Source of the DNA: Cryobacterium flavum
GTDB taxonomy: Bacteria > Actinomycetota > Actinomycetes > Actinomycetales > Microbacteriaceae
Assembly (NCBI RefSeq): GCF_900103805.1
Contig: NZ_FNIB01000008.1
Location: forward strand, 124,001 to 188,000
Direction: 5' to 3'
Length of the DNA: 64,000 nucleotides
Shown: positions 44,403 to 52,871 of the stretch, piece after piece
How positions within the stretch are numbered: the stretch's first letter is position 1
How the letters are laid out: every line of letters starts with the position of its first letter
Notes under the pieces: generated by a model
Told to the model about the DNA's origin: nothing
The model's database searches: none
Seen by the model: the letters and a program-made list of their open reading frames with translations, nothing else
Program-made: the position numbers and the translations under genes

Positions 44403-45569
44403 TTAAGCGCCCCAGCCGGCCTGGCTGCCGCCAACGCGCTCGGCGGAAATCTTTGCCTGGTACCCGGATGCGGCATATGCCGTCATCGGGTCGGCCGGGA
44501 GACCCCGGCTTTCGCGCCAGGCGGCGAGCGAGGGGCGCACATCCGTGTAGAAGGCATCCATCAGAATGCCATTGGCTCCGAGCACATCGCCGGCGTTCTG
44601 GGCCAGGGTCAGGGCGTCCTGGTCGACGAGCAGCGCGCGGGCGGTCATCTCCTGCACGTTGAGCACCGAGCGAATTTGCCCGGGGATCTTGTCCTCGACG
44701 TTGTGGCATTGATCGAGCATGAATGCCACGGTCGATTCCGGGCCGTAGCCGCCGCCGCGAATGACCTCGTAGAGAATGCGGAACAGCTGGAACGGGTCGG
44801 CCGCACCGACTATGAGGTCGTCGTCGGCGTAGAACCGCGAGTTGAAGTCGAAGGAGCCGAGCTTACCGAGGCGAAGCAGCTGGGCGACGATGAATTCAAT
44901 ATTGGTGCCTGGAGCGTGATGGCCGGTGTCGAGGCAGACGCTGGCCTTCTCACCGAGCGCGACCACCTGCGCGTAGCTGGTTCCCCAGTCGGGTACATCA
45001 GTGTGGTAGAAAGCGGGCTCGAAGAACTTGTATTCGAGCACCAGTCGGTGGTCGTCGCCGAGGCGGGCGTAGATGGCGGCGAGCGACTCGGCGAGCCGGT
45101 CCTGGCGGCCGCGGATATCGCCCTGGCCGGGGTAATTGGTGCCGTCGGCCAGCCATATCTTGAGGTCGGTCGACCCGGTCTGGTGCATGATATCGATGCA
45201 CTCGAAGTGATGGTCGATGGCCTTCTGGCGCGTCGCCGCGTTGGTGTGAGTGAGGCTGCCGAACTTGTAGGCGTCGTCCTGAAAGGTGTTGGAGTTGACG
45301 GTGCCGAGGGCGAGTCCTTGGTCGGCGGCGAACGCCCGCAACGCCCCATAGTCATCGACCTTGTCCCACGGAATGTGTAGGGCGATCTTGGGTGCGAGGC
45401 CGGTGTACTGGTTGACCGTGGCGGCATCACAGATCTTCTCTTCGATGGTGCGCGGGGTGCCCGGCGTTTCGAACACCTTGAACCGGGTTCCGGAATTACC
45501 GAACGCCCAGGAGGGCAGCTCGATGGCCTGCTGCGCAAGAAGCGGCTCGATCGAAGCGAAAGTGGTCAT
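44403..45569 (-). CDS. rhaI: L-rhamnose isomerase (RhaI type)
   Basis: It isomerises L-rhamnose to L-rhamnulose, the first intracellular step. The 388-residue chain matches the xylose-isomerase-like TIM-barrel RhaI group: PKIALHIPWDKVDDYGALR, IWLADGTNYPGQGDIRGRQDR, LEYKFFEPAFYHTDVPDWG and SVCLDTGHHAPGTNIEFIV supply the metal and substrate residues, with FNSRFYADDDLIVG following. AGGA lies 8 bases before the ATG. It is the last gene of the leftward arm, 40 bases after the phosphatase. Confidence 0.93.
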   Translation of the reverse strand: MTTFASIEPLLAQQAIELPSWAFGNSGTRFKVFETPGTPRTIEEKICDAATVNQYTGLAPKIALHIPWDKVDDYGALRAFAADQGLALGTVNSNTFQDDAYKFGSLTHTNAATRQKAIDHHFECIDIMHQTGSTDLKIWLADGTNYPGQGDIRGRQDRLAESLAAIYARLGDDHRLVLEYKFFEPAFYHTDVPDWGTSYAQVVALGEKASVCLDTGHHAPGTNIEFIVAQLLRLGKLGSFDFNSRFYADDDLIVGAADPFQLFRILYEVIRGGGYGPESTVAFMLDQCHNVEDKIPGQIRSVLNVQEMTARALLVDQDALTLAQNAGDVLGANGILMDAFYTDVRPSLAAWRESRGLPADPMTAYAASGYQAKISAERVGGSQAGWGA

Positions 45570-45609
45570 GATGTGATCCTGTTCTCTTGGAGGGTGTTGA
45601 GCTTGGTCG

Positions 45610-46218
45610 TCAAGGTGTCAGCGGCACGTTGTAGCTGAGCAGCGCGGTGCCTTGCGTCGTCCAGGACACCGTCGTGATGCCTACATTGAGCACTGCGGGG
45701 AAGACCGCGCGGTAGCGGTCTGCCGGAATCCCCAACGCGCGACAGAGAATGAGGCGCATAAGGGTCGAATGCATGACAACGAGCGCCGTTCCGGCAGGAT
45801 GCTTCGCGGCGATCGCCTCGAGGGCAGTCCATGCTCGCTCGGCGGCGTCGACCCCCGACTCGGCCCCCGGCAGCGGGGATGTACCTGGATGTTCGACGAA
45901 TCGGGCGGTTTCTTCGGGAAAGGTTGCCTTCATTTCGGCAGAAGTCAGGCCCTCTCCTCGCCCAAAGTCGACTTCACGCAGCGCTGGAACGACGCTGAGA
46001 GGGAGCCCGAGCGCCATGGCCGATGGAGTGGCGGTGGTCACGGCGCGCGACAGGTCGGAAGCGTAGACCGCGTCGATCGACTGCCCCTGGGCCCAGCGTG
46101 CAAGATCTTCGGCCTGGGCGATACCCAGCTCGGTGAGCGCGACATCTGAGCTTCCGGCATAGCGATTTTCGGCGTGCCACGTGGTCTCGCCGTGACGCAC
46201 GAGAAACAGGGTCGTCAC
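45610..46218 (-). CDS. Histidine phosphatase family protein
   Basis: A 202-residue phosphatase of the phosphoglycerate mutase superfamily. The catalytic motif LFLVRHGETTW starts at residue 5 (R8, H9, G10), REVDFGRGEGLTSAEM carries the acidic residue and VVMHSTLMRLIL the second His. The GTG at 46218 overlaps the kinase stop (GTGA), giving tight translational coupling. A phosphatase inside a sugar-kinase operon is unusual; it may recycle a stuck or toxic sugar phosphate. The longer frame to 46467 is a shadow of the kinase gene. Confidence 0.87.
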   Translation of the reverse strand: MTTLFLVRHGETTWHAENRYAGSSDVALTELGIAQAEDLARWAQGQSIDAVYASDLSRAVTTATPSAMALGLPLSVVPALREVDFGRGEGLTSAEMKATFPEETARFVEHPGTSPLPGAESGVDAAERAWTALEAIAAKHPAGTALVVMHSTLMRLILCRALGIPADRYRAVFPAVLNVGITTVSWTTQGTALLSYNVPLTP

Positions 46219-47705
46219 GGTGTGATCCAGTTCTTCGAGCCGAGTTCGGCGACGAATCTGTCGTAGCGATCGTTCCAGAGCGCCGCCGGAGCGGAGCGCG
46301 GCTCGACGACCCGCCCAACGATCGACATGCGCGAGGCGGTCTCGGGCAGCGAGCTTCCGGCTGTCCCCGCCCACGCGGCCAGGATAGCCATGCCAATCGA
46401 CCCCTCGGACGATCGCGGAATACTGATCGTGCGTCCGAGCAGATCGGCGCGAAGTTGGGTCCACCATTCGTTGTTCGTGCCTCCCCCCGACGAACTCAAT
46501 GTGCCGTCGACGGCGGCGCCAGCGCGAGCCATCATCTCAAGACTGAGGCGTTCGACGCAGGCGATACCAAGCATGATCGAGGCGAGGAGAAGGTCTGGGT
46601 CGAGCAGAGTTACAGCTGCGCTGAGGCTGTAATTAATCCCGTCAACGGTGACGAACCCTGGAGCATCGGGGCGGATCACGGGGAAGCGCTCGCCGGTACC
46701 GGCCAGGGGATAACTTGTCGGAATCGATGAGAGCCGGTGCCCCAGGCCGCTCAGGCGGGAGGATGCCCCCGCCAGGTCGATGGAGGGTAGCGTTGCGGTG
46801 ATCGCTCCAGCACCGACACTCGAGGCACCGCCCGGAAACCACAGTCCATCGTGGGGCGCGCGATGCGAGTAGACCGCTCCGCCGTCGTCGATGATGATGC
46901 GGTTGGACACGCCCTTGAGCACCATGGTGGTCCCGATCGTGGTGTGCCAGTCACCCAGGCCAAGAGTGGCGGCGCTGAGCTGCGCGGCACAGCCGTCGGT
47001 CATTCCGGCGAAGACGGGAATACCGACGGGCAACCCGGTCACATCGGCCCACCATGCGCCCGATCGGCCGAGCTCGGTGCCGGGAGCGACGACGCTCGGC
47101 AGCTGGTCGGGGTCGATGCCGAGTGCGTCGAGGGCACGGACGGGCCATTCCAGTGCCAGCAGGTCGTATCCCGATTTAAGGGAGTGACTCCAGTCAGAGG
47201 CGACACGCGTTCCGACGATTGCGGATGCCAGCACGTCGGCTTGGTGGGCGATCCAGCGCTTTTCGGAAAGCATGCCGTTGCGTGCGAGCCAGGCGATCTT
47301 CGGCAGGGCCCAGGTCGGCTGAATTTTGTAGCCCAAGCGCGCCCAGCGCACCGGGTCAGACTGGTTGGCTTCCGGTCCGATCGCTTCAGCCCTGGCGTCG
47401 TCGTACATGAGGCCAGCCGAACACGGCCGACCCGCGGCATCCACTGTTGTGATGGTGCCCGATGTCGCGCAGATGGATACCCCCGCGATGCGGGCCACGG
47501 CCGTGGACGGTAGCGACGCCAGTGCCACGGCCAGCGCTGCACCGGCATGGTTGATCCAATCCTGCGGATCCTGTTCGTGTCGGTCGCCCATTCGCCGACT
47601 TACCAGGGGTACAGCGGATGACGCGGCGACAGACCCTTCATCGTCGACGATGGATACCTTCGCACTCTGAGTGCCAAGATCAATGCCGATCCACAGCGCT
47701 GTCAT
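46215..47705 (-). CDS. FGGY-family carbohydrate kinase (xylulokinase-like)
   Basis: A 496-residue sugar kinase starting MTALWIGIDLGTQSAKVSIVDDEG, with the nucleotide-binding fold of the FGGY family. It has TSGTITTVDAAGRP, FAGMTDGCAAQLSAATLGLGDWHTTIGTTMVL and the C-terminal SSSGGGTNNEWWTQLRADLLG typical of xylulokinase-like members. It is not the canonical rhamnulokinase, which is encoded separately at 59743. With the class II aldolase and phosphatase it may act on another ketose such as L-fuculose, a pentulose or a deoxy sugar. Confidence 0.88.
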   Translation of the reverse strand: MTALWIGIDLGTQSAKVSIVDDEGSVAASSAVPLVSRRMGDRHEQDPQDWINHAGAALAVALASLPSTAVARIAGVSICATSGTITTVDAAGRPCSAGLMYDDARAEAIGPEANQSDPVRWARLGYKIQPTWALPKIAWLARNGMLSEKRWIAHQADVLASAIVGTRVASDWSHSLKSGYDLLALEWPVRALDALGIDPDQLPSVVAPGTELGRSGAWWADVTGLPVGIPVFAGMTDGCAAQLSAATLGLGDWHTTIGTTMVLKGVSNRIIIDDGGAVYSHRAPHDGLWFPGGASSVGAGAITATLPSIDLAGASSRLSGLGHRLSSIPTSYPLAGTGERFPVIRPDAPGFVTVDGINYSLSAAVTLLDPDLLLASIMLGIACVERLSLEMMARAGAAVDGTLSSSGGGTNNEWWTQLRADLLGRTISIPRSSEGSIGMAILAAWAGTAGSSLPETASRMSIVGRVVEPRSAPAALWNDRYDRFVAELGSKNWITP

Positions 47706-47733
47706 CGCCACTGTGGACCTGTTCCAACGGGCA

Positions 47734-48507
47734 TCAGGCGGTGCCTGCGAGGTTCTTGCGGCGCTCTGCCATGTCCGTGCGCTCGAAGTAGTGTGCCACG
47801 GTGTCGTCACCGAGGCCGATCACCCCACCGATCGACAGCGCCTGCACTCGGGTTCGTGCACCCTTGACGGTCATGAGGGTGATCGCCTCCACGGCCTCTG
47901 CGCTGCCGCCGATCGCGACAATGCCATGATTGCCCAGCAGTACGACCGATGGCAGCTCGCCACGCGTCGCCACGTAGTCGCGTAGACGCTGAAGGAAGAG
48001 CCGGCCCAGCGCGATACCGGGCGCCGCGTACGGCACGAAGAGGGGGGTACCGATGACAACGGCCTCGTCGGAGTAGACCCACTGCGCGAAGGCGGACTCC
48101 GCGTGCACGCTTGCGAGCAGACCGAGCACCGATGTCGGATGGGTGTGCGCGACATAGGCGGTGGGCTGCACCGACTGCACGGCCACGTGCACGAGCGTCT
48201 CGATCGACGCGCGCCGCCTCGTGCCGGTATGCTCACCCGCATCGAGCATCTCGGTGAGGTCCTCCTGGGTCGAGGTGGCGTCATCCATCAGGTCGATGAG
48301 AGGTTGAACGTCGGTGACGACGAAGTCGTCACGAGTCACAGCAGACATGTAGGCTCCCGATGCCTTCACGACGATTCGACCATCGGCGAGGCGCTGGGAG
48401 GTGTTGCCCTCGGCCAGGATCACCAAGTCTTTGGCGGGCTCGCCCAGGGAATGAGTCAGGGCGACGAGATCGTCGGTCACAAGTTCGGGTTGCCAGATGG
48501 TAACCAT
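47734..48507 (-). CDS. Class II aldolase/adducin family protein
   Basis: A 257-residue zinc-dependent aldolase-like protein. Family motifs are LAEGNTSQRLADGRIVVKASGAYM (phosphate-binding region), AYVAHTHPTSVLGLLAS (two zinc-ligand His) and LLGNHGIVAIGGSAEA (third His). AAGGAG lies 6 bases before the ATG at 48507, which makes the choice of start clear. It resembles L-fuculose- or L-ribulose-phosphate processing enzymes. It precedes the FGGY kinase by 28 bases, and the pair probably phosphorylate and cleave, or epimerise, a sugar other than rhamnulose. Confidence 0.87.
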   Translation of the reverse strand: MVTIWQPELVTDDLVALTHSLGEPAKDLVILAEGNTSQRLADGRIVVKASGAYMSAVTRDDFVVTDVQPLIDLMDDATSTQEDLTEMLDAGEHTGTRRRASIETLVHVAVQSVQPTAYVAHTHPTSVLGLLASVHAESAFAQWVYSDEAVVIGTPLFVPYAAPGIALGRLFLQRLRDYVATRGELPSVVLLGNHGIVAIGGSAEAVEAITLMTVKGARTRVQALSIGGVIGLGDDTVAHYFERTDMAERRKNLAGTA

Positions 48508-48542
48508 GGGGATCTCCTTATGGGTCAAGAGTGGGCAGCGCT

Positions 48543-49565
48543 TCAGTTGTCAGAGCGCATCGGGCGTGGGGCCGCGCTCGACGCGCGGGTGACAAGTTCG
48601 GGGACCAGCAGTTCGTGGTGGTGCGCATGGGCCTCGCCACGGTCGATCTCGTCGAGGAGCAGGCGCACTGCTTGCCGGCCCATTTCTTCACGCGGCTGAC
48701 GTACGGTCGTAAGAGGAACAGTGGCTGCTTCCGACCAGGACAGATCGTCAAAACCCACGATCGAGACATCGTCTGGTACGCGGATGCCGCGGTGTGCGAA
48801 CTCGAGGAGCACGCCGAGCGCGGTGAGGTCGTTGCCGCACATGATCGCGGTCGGCAGTTCGGCGGTGGCCCGTGCGGCGAGCGCTGCGCCTGCCATTCGT
48901 CCATCGGTGATTCGCCACGAGTCGGTAAGGACTCGCTCGGGAACAACATCAACTTCAGCGAGCGTCGCGGCGAAGCCGTCGAAGCGACGATTGGCCTGCA
49001 GACTGCTGGCGAAGTTGCCGACGAAGGCGACGTTACGGTGGCCGAGCGCAATCAGGTGCTCGGCAGCCAGCCGACCTCCCGCGACATCGTCGGTCTTGAC
49101 CCAGCAACGCTCGGTCTTCTCGTCTACGCGGTCCACGTAGACGAGGGGGATATCGCGGGCATCGAGGCGCTCGACCGTCGCGTCGAGGGCGCGCACGGGC
49201 GCGATCATGATGCCGTGAACGCGCTGCTGCACGAGCAGGTCGAGGTTGTCCTGTTCACGCGCGACATCGTCGCCGTTGTGCACAATGACTACTCCCACGC
49301 CGAGTGACTTCGCTTCGGCCTCTGCGCCCAGGGCGGCGTCGACGAAAAACGGATTGGCCAGATCGGCCAGGGCGAGCCCCAGGGTGCGCTGGCGACCGGC
49401 AGGGTACTTGCGGGCTCTTTGGATGGGGGTGAAACCCAGATCGGCGATTGCCGCCAGAACGCGTTCCCGAGTCTGGGGGGCGACGTAGCCGGGACGGTTG
49501 AGGACGTTACTGACGGTGCCCGCCGAGACGCCCGCATATTTTGCGACATCGTGAATGGTCGCCAT
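48543..49565 (-). CDS. LacI-family transcriptional regulator
   Basis: A 340-residue regulator. The N-terminal LacI headpiece is MATIHDVAKYAGVSAGTVSNVLNRPGYVAPQTRERVLAAIADLGF, followed by a hinge (RTLGLALADLANPFF) and a periplasmic-binding-protein fold sugar sensor. It lies after the transporter genes and before the aldolase/kinase set, separated from the transporter by a 17-bp hairpin. It probably responds to the sugar or sugar phosphate handled by the locus; a perfect palindrome at 56658-56672 is a candidate operator. Confidence 0.93.
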   Translation of the reverse strand: MATIHDVAKYAGVSAGTVSNVLNRPGYVAPQTRERVLAAIADLGFTPIQRARKYPAGRQRTLGLALADLANPFFVDAALGAEAEAKSLGVGVVIVHNGDDVAREQDNLDLLVQQRVHGIMIAPVRALDATVERLDARDIPLVYVDRVDEKTERCWVKTDDVAGGRLAAEHLIALGHRNVAFVGNFASSLQANRRFDGFAATLAEVDVVPERVLTDSWRITDGRMAGAALAARATAELPTAIMCGNDLTALGVLLEFAHRGIRVPDDVSIVGFDDLSWSEAATVPLTTVRQPREEMGRQAVRLLLDEIDRGEAHAHHHELLVPELVTRASSAAPRPMRSDN

Positions 49566-49590
49566 CGTCTTCCTCCATCCTGCTGGGGAC

Positions 49591-49629
49591 GGGTGGAGCC
49601 TGCAACGAAGAACGTTGCAGGCTCCACCC
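49591..49629 (-). terminator. Perfect 17-bp hairpin after the sugar-binding protein gene
   Basis: GGGTGGAGCCTGCAACG (49591-49607) and its exact complement (49613-49629) flank a 5-base loop. It lies 49 bases after the binding-protein stop and 26 bases before the LacI start. It has no T-run, so it may act as a partial terminator or as a 3' mRNA stabiliser that keeps binding-protein mRNA abundant. Confidence 0.7.
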
Positions 49630-49677
49630 CCTGTGTTGATTCAGCTCGACCCGGGTGGAGTCAGCTGGCAGCTGTGC

Positions 49678-50721
49678 TTAGAACGAGAAGTCACCGACGT
49701 TGGACTTGTCGAACACGAACATCGGGCCGAGGACAACCTCTCCCCCGGCGCCGACAGTGAAGTCTCCGAGCTTTCCAGCGGTGAACTTGTCGCCCTCCTT
49801 GCCTGTGATCGTGCCCTGAGTGAGCGCGTCCGCGGCGTAGGTGGCCAGGTACCCCAGGTCCTCAGGATTCCAGAGACCGAACTGCTCGATGACGCCGCTC
49901 GTGACGTAAGTCGCCATTTCGCTCGGCAGACCGAGGCCAGTGACCCACACCTTGCCCTGGAACTGCGGGGTGTCAGACAGGTAGTGTGCTGCTTCCTTCA
50001 CCGACACCGTGTCCGGAGCGATGATGGCCTTGAGATCCGGAATGCTCTGCATGAGTCCCTGAGCTGCTTGGTAGGCCTTCTGGTCAACGTCTTCGCCGTA
50101 TGCAACCTGGGCGATCGTGATCTCCGGGTGTTCCTTCTCGATGAGAGCAGTCATCGCATCGACCCAGGCGTTGAGGTTTGCGGCGTTGGCACCACCGGAG
50201 AGGATTGCGATGGTGCCTCCGGCCGTTCCGAGGTGCTTCGAGGTCAGGTCGACCAGTCCCTGGGCGATGCCATCGACCGTGGCCTGGTTGATGAAGATGT
50301 CGCGGCAGTCGGTGTCGGTGTCGAAGGCAACGACCTTGACGCCAGCGTCCTGTGCCGCCTTCAGATCGTTGCAAACGGCAGCCGGGTCGTTCGCCGCGAT
50401 GGCGATCGCCTTCTGGCCGGTCTGGATCGCCGTCTGGATAAACGGAACCTGATCGGCCGAACCGGTCGAGGTCGGACCGACCTCGGAGAAGTCAAGGCCG
50501 AGTTCGTCCGCAGCTGCTTTGGCACCTTTGTCCGAGGCCTCGAAGTACTTGTTACCAAGGCTCTTGGGGATAACGGTCAAGCTTCCGGCGCCAGCGGCGT
50601 CGGTCCCGGTGGAGCCGCCCGTGGGTGCGGCGCAGCCGGCCAGCAGCACCGACGCGGCCGCGATGGCCACGGCGATGGATGCAGCGCGCCTGTGCGCCGA
50701 CTTACTGAATGTGAAATTCAC
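49678..50721 (-). CDS. rhaS: Sugar ABC transporter substrate-binding lipoprotein (RhaS type)
   Basis: A 347-residue secreted lipoprotein: signal peptide with lipobox VLLAGC (Cys30), then a periplasmic-binding-protein fold of the rhamnose/autoinducer-2 group (VIPKSLGNKYFEASDKGAKAAADELG, AIAIAANDPAAVCNDLKAAQDAGVKVVAFDTDTD). It is last of the transport genes, 12 bases after a permease, and followed by the strong hairpin. Rhamnose specificity is inferred from the locus; an AI-2-like sugar remains possible. Confidence 0.92.
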   Translation of the reverse strand: MNFTFSKSAHRRAASIAVAIAAASVLLAGCAAPTGGSTGTDAAGAGSLTVIPKSLGNKYFEASDKGAKAAADELGLDFSEVGPTSTGSADQVPFIQTAIQTGQKAIAIAANDPAAVCNDLKAAQDAGVKVVAFDTDTDCRDIFINQATVDGIAQGLVDLTSKHLGTAGGTIAILSGGANAANLNAWVDAMTALIEKEHPEITIAQVAYGEDVDQKAYQAAQGLMQSIPDLKAIIAPDTVSVKEAAHYLSDTPQFQGKVWVTGLGLPSEMATYVTSGVIEQFGLWNPEDLGYLATYAADALTQGTITGKEGDKFTAGKLGDFTVGAGGEVVLGPMFVFDKSNVGDFSF

Positions 50722-50733
50722 TGTTTTGCCTTT

Positions 50734-51846
50734 CTAGTGGTTGCTTGGTACAGATTTCGGATTTGGGATTGCCCGGTGCTTTTCAACGCCTGCCGCGATC
50801 ACGGAGGCCTTCGACCGCCGCCGCCGCGAGATGAATCCCGCAATACCGGCGACAACGACGGAGAAGATTAGGGTGGCGCCAGTGACGATGCTGATCGTGT
50901 CGGAGCCGATACCGGCGAGCTGCAGCGTCTTGTTCAGCGTTGCGATCAGCACGCCGCCGGCCAGTGCCCCAAGTATTGAACCGCGGCCGCCCCAAATCGA
51001 GACGCCGCCCAGCACAATGGCTGTCACGACCTGCAACTCAAAGCCAAGGCCGTTCGTTCCAATCGCATTGCTGTACTGCAGCGTGTAGTACACACCGGTC
51101 GCCGACGCGACCAGCCCGCTGAGAACGAACAGAATGAGCCGTGTGCGATTGACCCGAACGCCCGAGAACGCGGCCGTCTCGGAGCTCAACCCGATGGCGA
51201 ATACACCGCGTCCGAACGGAGTGAGGTGCAATACCACCGCGAAACCGATCGCGACCACGATGATCGCCACGGTCACCATCGGAGCTGGAGCACCGACGAA
51301 AAGCGGAGCGCCGATGAACTGCGTGACCTCACTCGGAAAACCCGTGATCGCCGTGGTGCCAAGCAGCCCGACGGCGATGCCGCGAAACAGCGCCAAAGTG
51401 CCGATGGTGACCGCCAGGCTCGGCAATCCGACGACCGTCACGAGCACGCCGTTGAGTAGGCCTACCAAGCCACCGCCAACGACCGCGACCCCGGCGGCCA
51501 GTGGAAGGGGAATTCCAGCGTGAAAGCTCAACCCGAATATGGCACTTGAGAAGCCGACCACACTGCCGACCGACAGATCGATGTCGCCGGTGATAATGAT
51601 CAGGGTCACCGGCAACAGCATGAGCAGGATCGGCGCGGAGTTCAGGATCATCGTTAGGTAGGTGTACGGCTGAGCAAAATACGGCACCGTGGTGATGGCA
51701 AAGATGATCAGCAGGATGATGGCCAGGACGATTGCCGTCTCTGTCCGCAGCAGCATCCGGCGCCACAGCGTGCGGCTATGCCTGCGGTACTGTGCGGCAG
51801 CATGACCTACGGCGTTGGTCGTGATCGTTGCGGTGTCGGCGCTCAT
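50734..51846 (-). CDS. rhaQ: Sugar ABC transporter permease (RhaQ type)
   Basis: A 370-residue BPD_transp_2 permease with about ten hydrophobic segments. Family sequence GDIDLSVGSVVGFSSAIFG and VTAIVLGGVSIWGGRGSILGALAGGVLIATL (the EAA-like loop of the ribose/rhamnose group) is present. The start overlaps the stop of the previous permease gene (ATGA), so translation is coupled. It pairs with the permease at 51843-52871 to form the membrane channel. Confidence 0.92.
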   Translation of the reverse strand: MSADTATITTNAVGHAAAQYRRHSRTLWRRMLLRTETAIVLAIILLIIFAITTVPYFAQPYTYLTMILNSAPILLMLLPVTLIIITGDIDLSVGSVVGFSSAIFGLSFHAGIPLPLAAGVAVVGGGLVGLLNGVLVTVVGLPSLAVTIGTLALFRGIAVGLLGTTAITGFPSEVTQFIGAPLFVGAPAPMVTVAIIVVAIGFAVVLHLTPFGRGVFAIGLSSETAAFSGVRVNRTRLILFVLSGLVASATGVYYTLQYSNAIGTNGLGFELQVVTAIVLGGVSIWGGRGSILGALAGGVLIATLNKTLQLAGIGSDTISIVTGATLIFSVVVAGIAGFISRRRRSKASVIAAGVEKHRAIPNPKSVPSNH

Positions 51847-52871
51847 GTCGCAGTCCCCTTTCTCTTCGCCCGGCGAATGCGGGTGATGAATACAATGCGG
51901 TCGAGCAGGATGGCGCCGACGATCAACACACCGACGATGGACTGCTGCCAGAGGCTCGGCACTCCGAGAACGGGAAGCGCGTTGCTGATGGTGGCGAGAA
52001 AAAACGCGCCCAGTGCGACGCCCCAGATCGTGCCGGATCCGCCGACGATGGCGACTCCGCCCACCACGGCTGCCGCTACAGCCTGCAGCTCATATCCGGT
52101 ACCGACCTGCGCATCACCGGTCGCGAAGATCGCGAGGTAAACGAGCCCGCCGAGACCGGCAAGGGCGCCGCTCGCGACGAAGGCTGTGACCGTCAGACGA
52201 CGCTCGCCGAGCCCGAACAGCGTGGCTGCCTCGGGGTTGGAACCGAGCGCGTACAGGTCGCGGCCCACCCGCCGACTCGTCATGAACCATCCAATCAGCA
52301 AGACGATGATCGCGACAACGATCAGCAATACCGGAATGCCCAGGAACTGCAGGGTACCGAAGGAGCGGTACTCGTCAGGCAACCAGCTGGATCGAATAAA
52401 GTGCGGGCCGATCCAGAGGATCGCGATCCCCCGGTAGGTGTACAGCGTGCCCAGAGTGATAACCAGCGATGGCACTCTGAGGAAGGCGACCAGCAGGCCG
52501 TTAACGAGTCCCAGGAAGGCCCCGAGGAGGATGCCGCTCAGGATGACCAGAGGTATCGGGATACCCGGAAAGTTGGAGAACAAGCTCCCGGCCGCGTACG
52601 CCGAGAGGCACAGGATCGAGCCGACCGACAAATCGATGTTGCGGGTGATGATCACGATCGCCTCGCCGAGAGCGATGAGGATCAGAATCGTCGGCTGCCG
52701 AAGCAGCTCACGCCATCCGCCGTCGCTGAAGAGGAACCCGGGTTGCGTCACACTGGTCAGCGCCACGAGCGCGAAGATCATCACGATCAGGCCGACCTCG
52801 CGGGCGCGGAGGATCCTGCCTAAGAATGAACGCCGTCCTTGGCTCACCGGGACGGTGTGCGTCACGCTCAT
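51843..52871 (-). CDS. rhaP: Sugar ABC transporter permease (RhaP type)
   Basis: A 342-residue permease of the same family, with RNIDLSVGSILCLSAYAAG and VAAAVVGGVAIVGGSGTIWGVALGAFFLA as signature loops and about ten hydrophobic segments. Its first 20 residues are polar and end in Arg/Lys. The ATG overlaps the ATPase stop by 4 bases. Two different permeases in one operon indicate a heterodimeric channel, as in known rhamnose and AI-2 importers. Confidence 0.92.
   Translation of the reverse strand: MSVTHTVPVSQGRRSFLGRILRAREVGLIVMIFALVALTSVTQPGFLFSDGGWRELLRQPTILILIALGEAIVIITRNIDLSVGSILCLSAYAAGSLFSNFPGIPIPLVILSGILLGAFLGLVNGLLVAFLRVPSLVITLGTLYTYRGIAILWIGPHFIRSSWLPDEYRSFGTLQFLGIPVLLIVVAIIVLLIGWFMTSRRVGRDLYALGSNPEAATLFGLGERRLTVTAFVASGALAGLGGLVYLAIFATGDAQVGTGYELQAVAAAVVGGVAIVGGSGTIWGVALGAFFLATISNALPVLGVPSLWQQSIVGVLIVGAILLDRIVFITRIRRAKRKGTAT

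Noticed and set aside
46219-46467. N-terminal extension of the histidine phosphatase
   Set aside because: It lies entirely within the kinase gene in another frame; the GTGA junction and the VTTLFLVRHGE start explain the gene.
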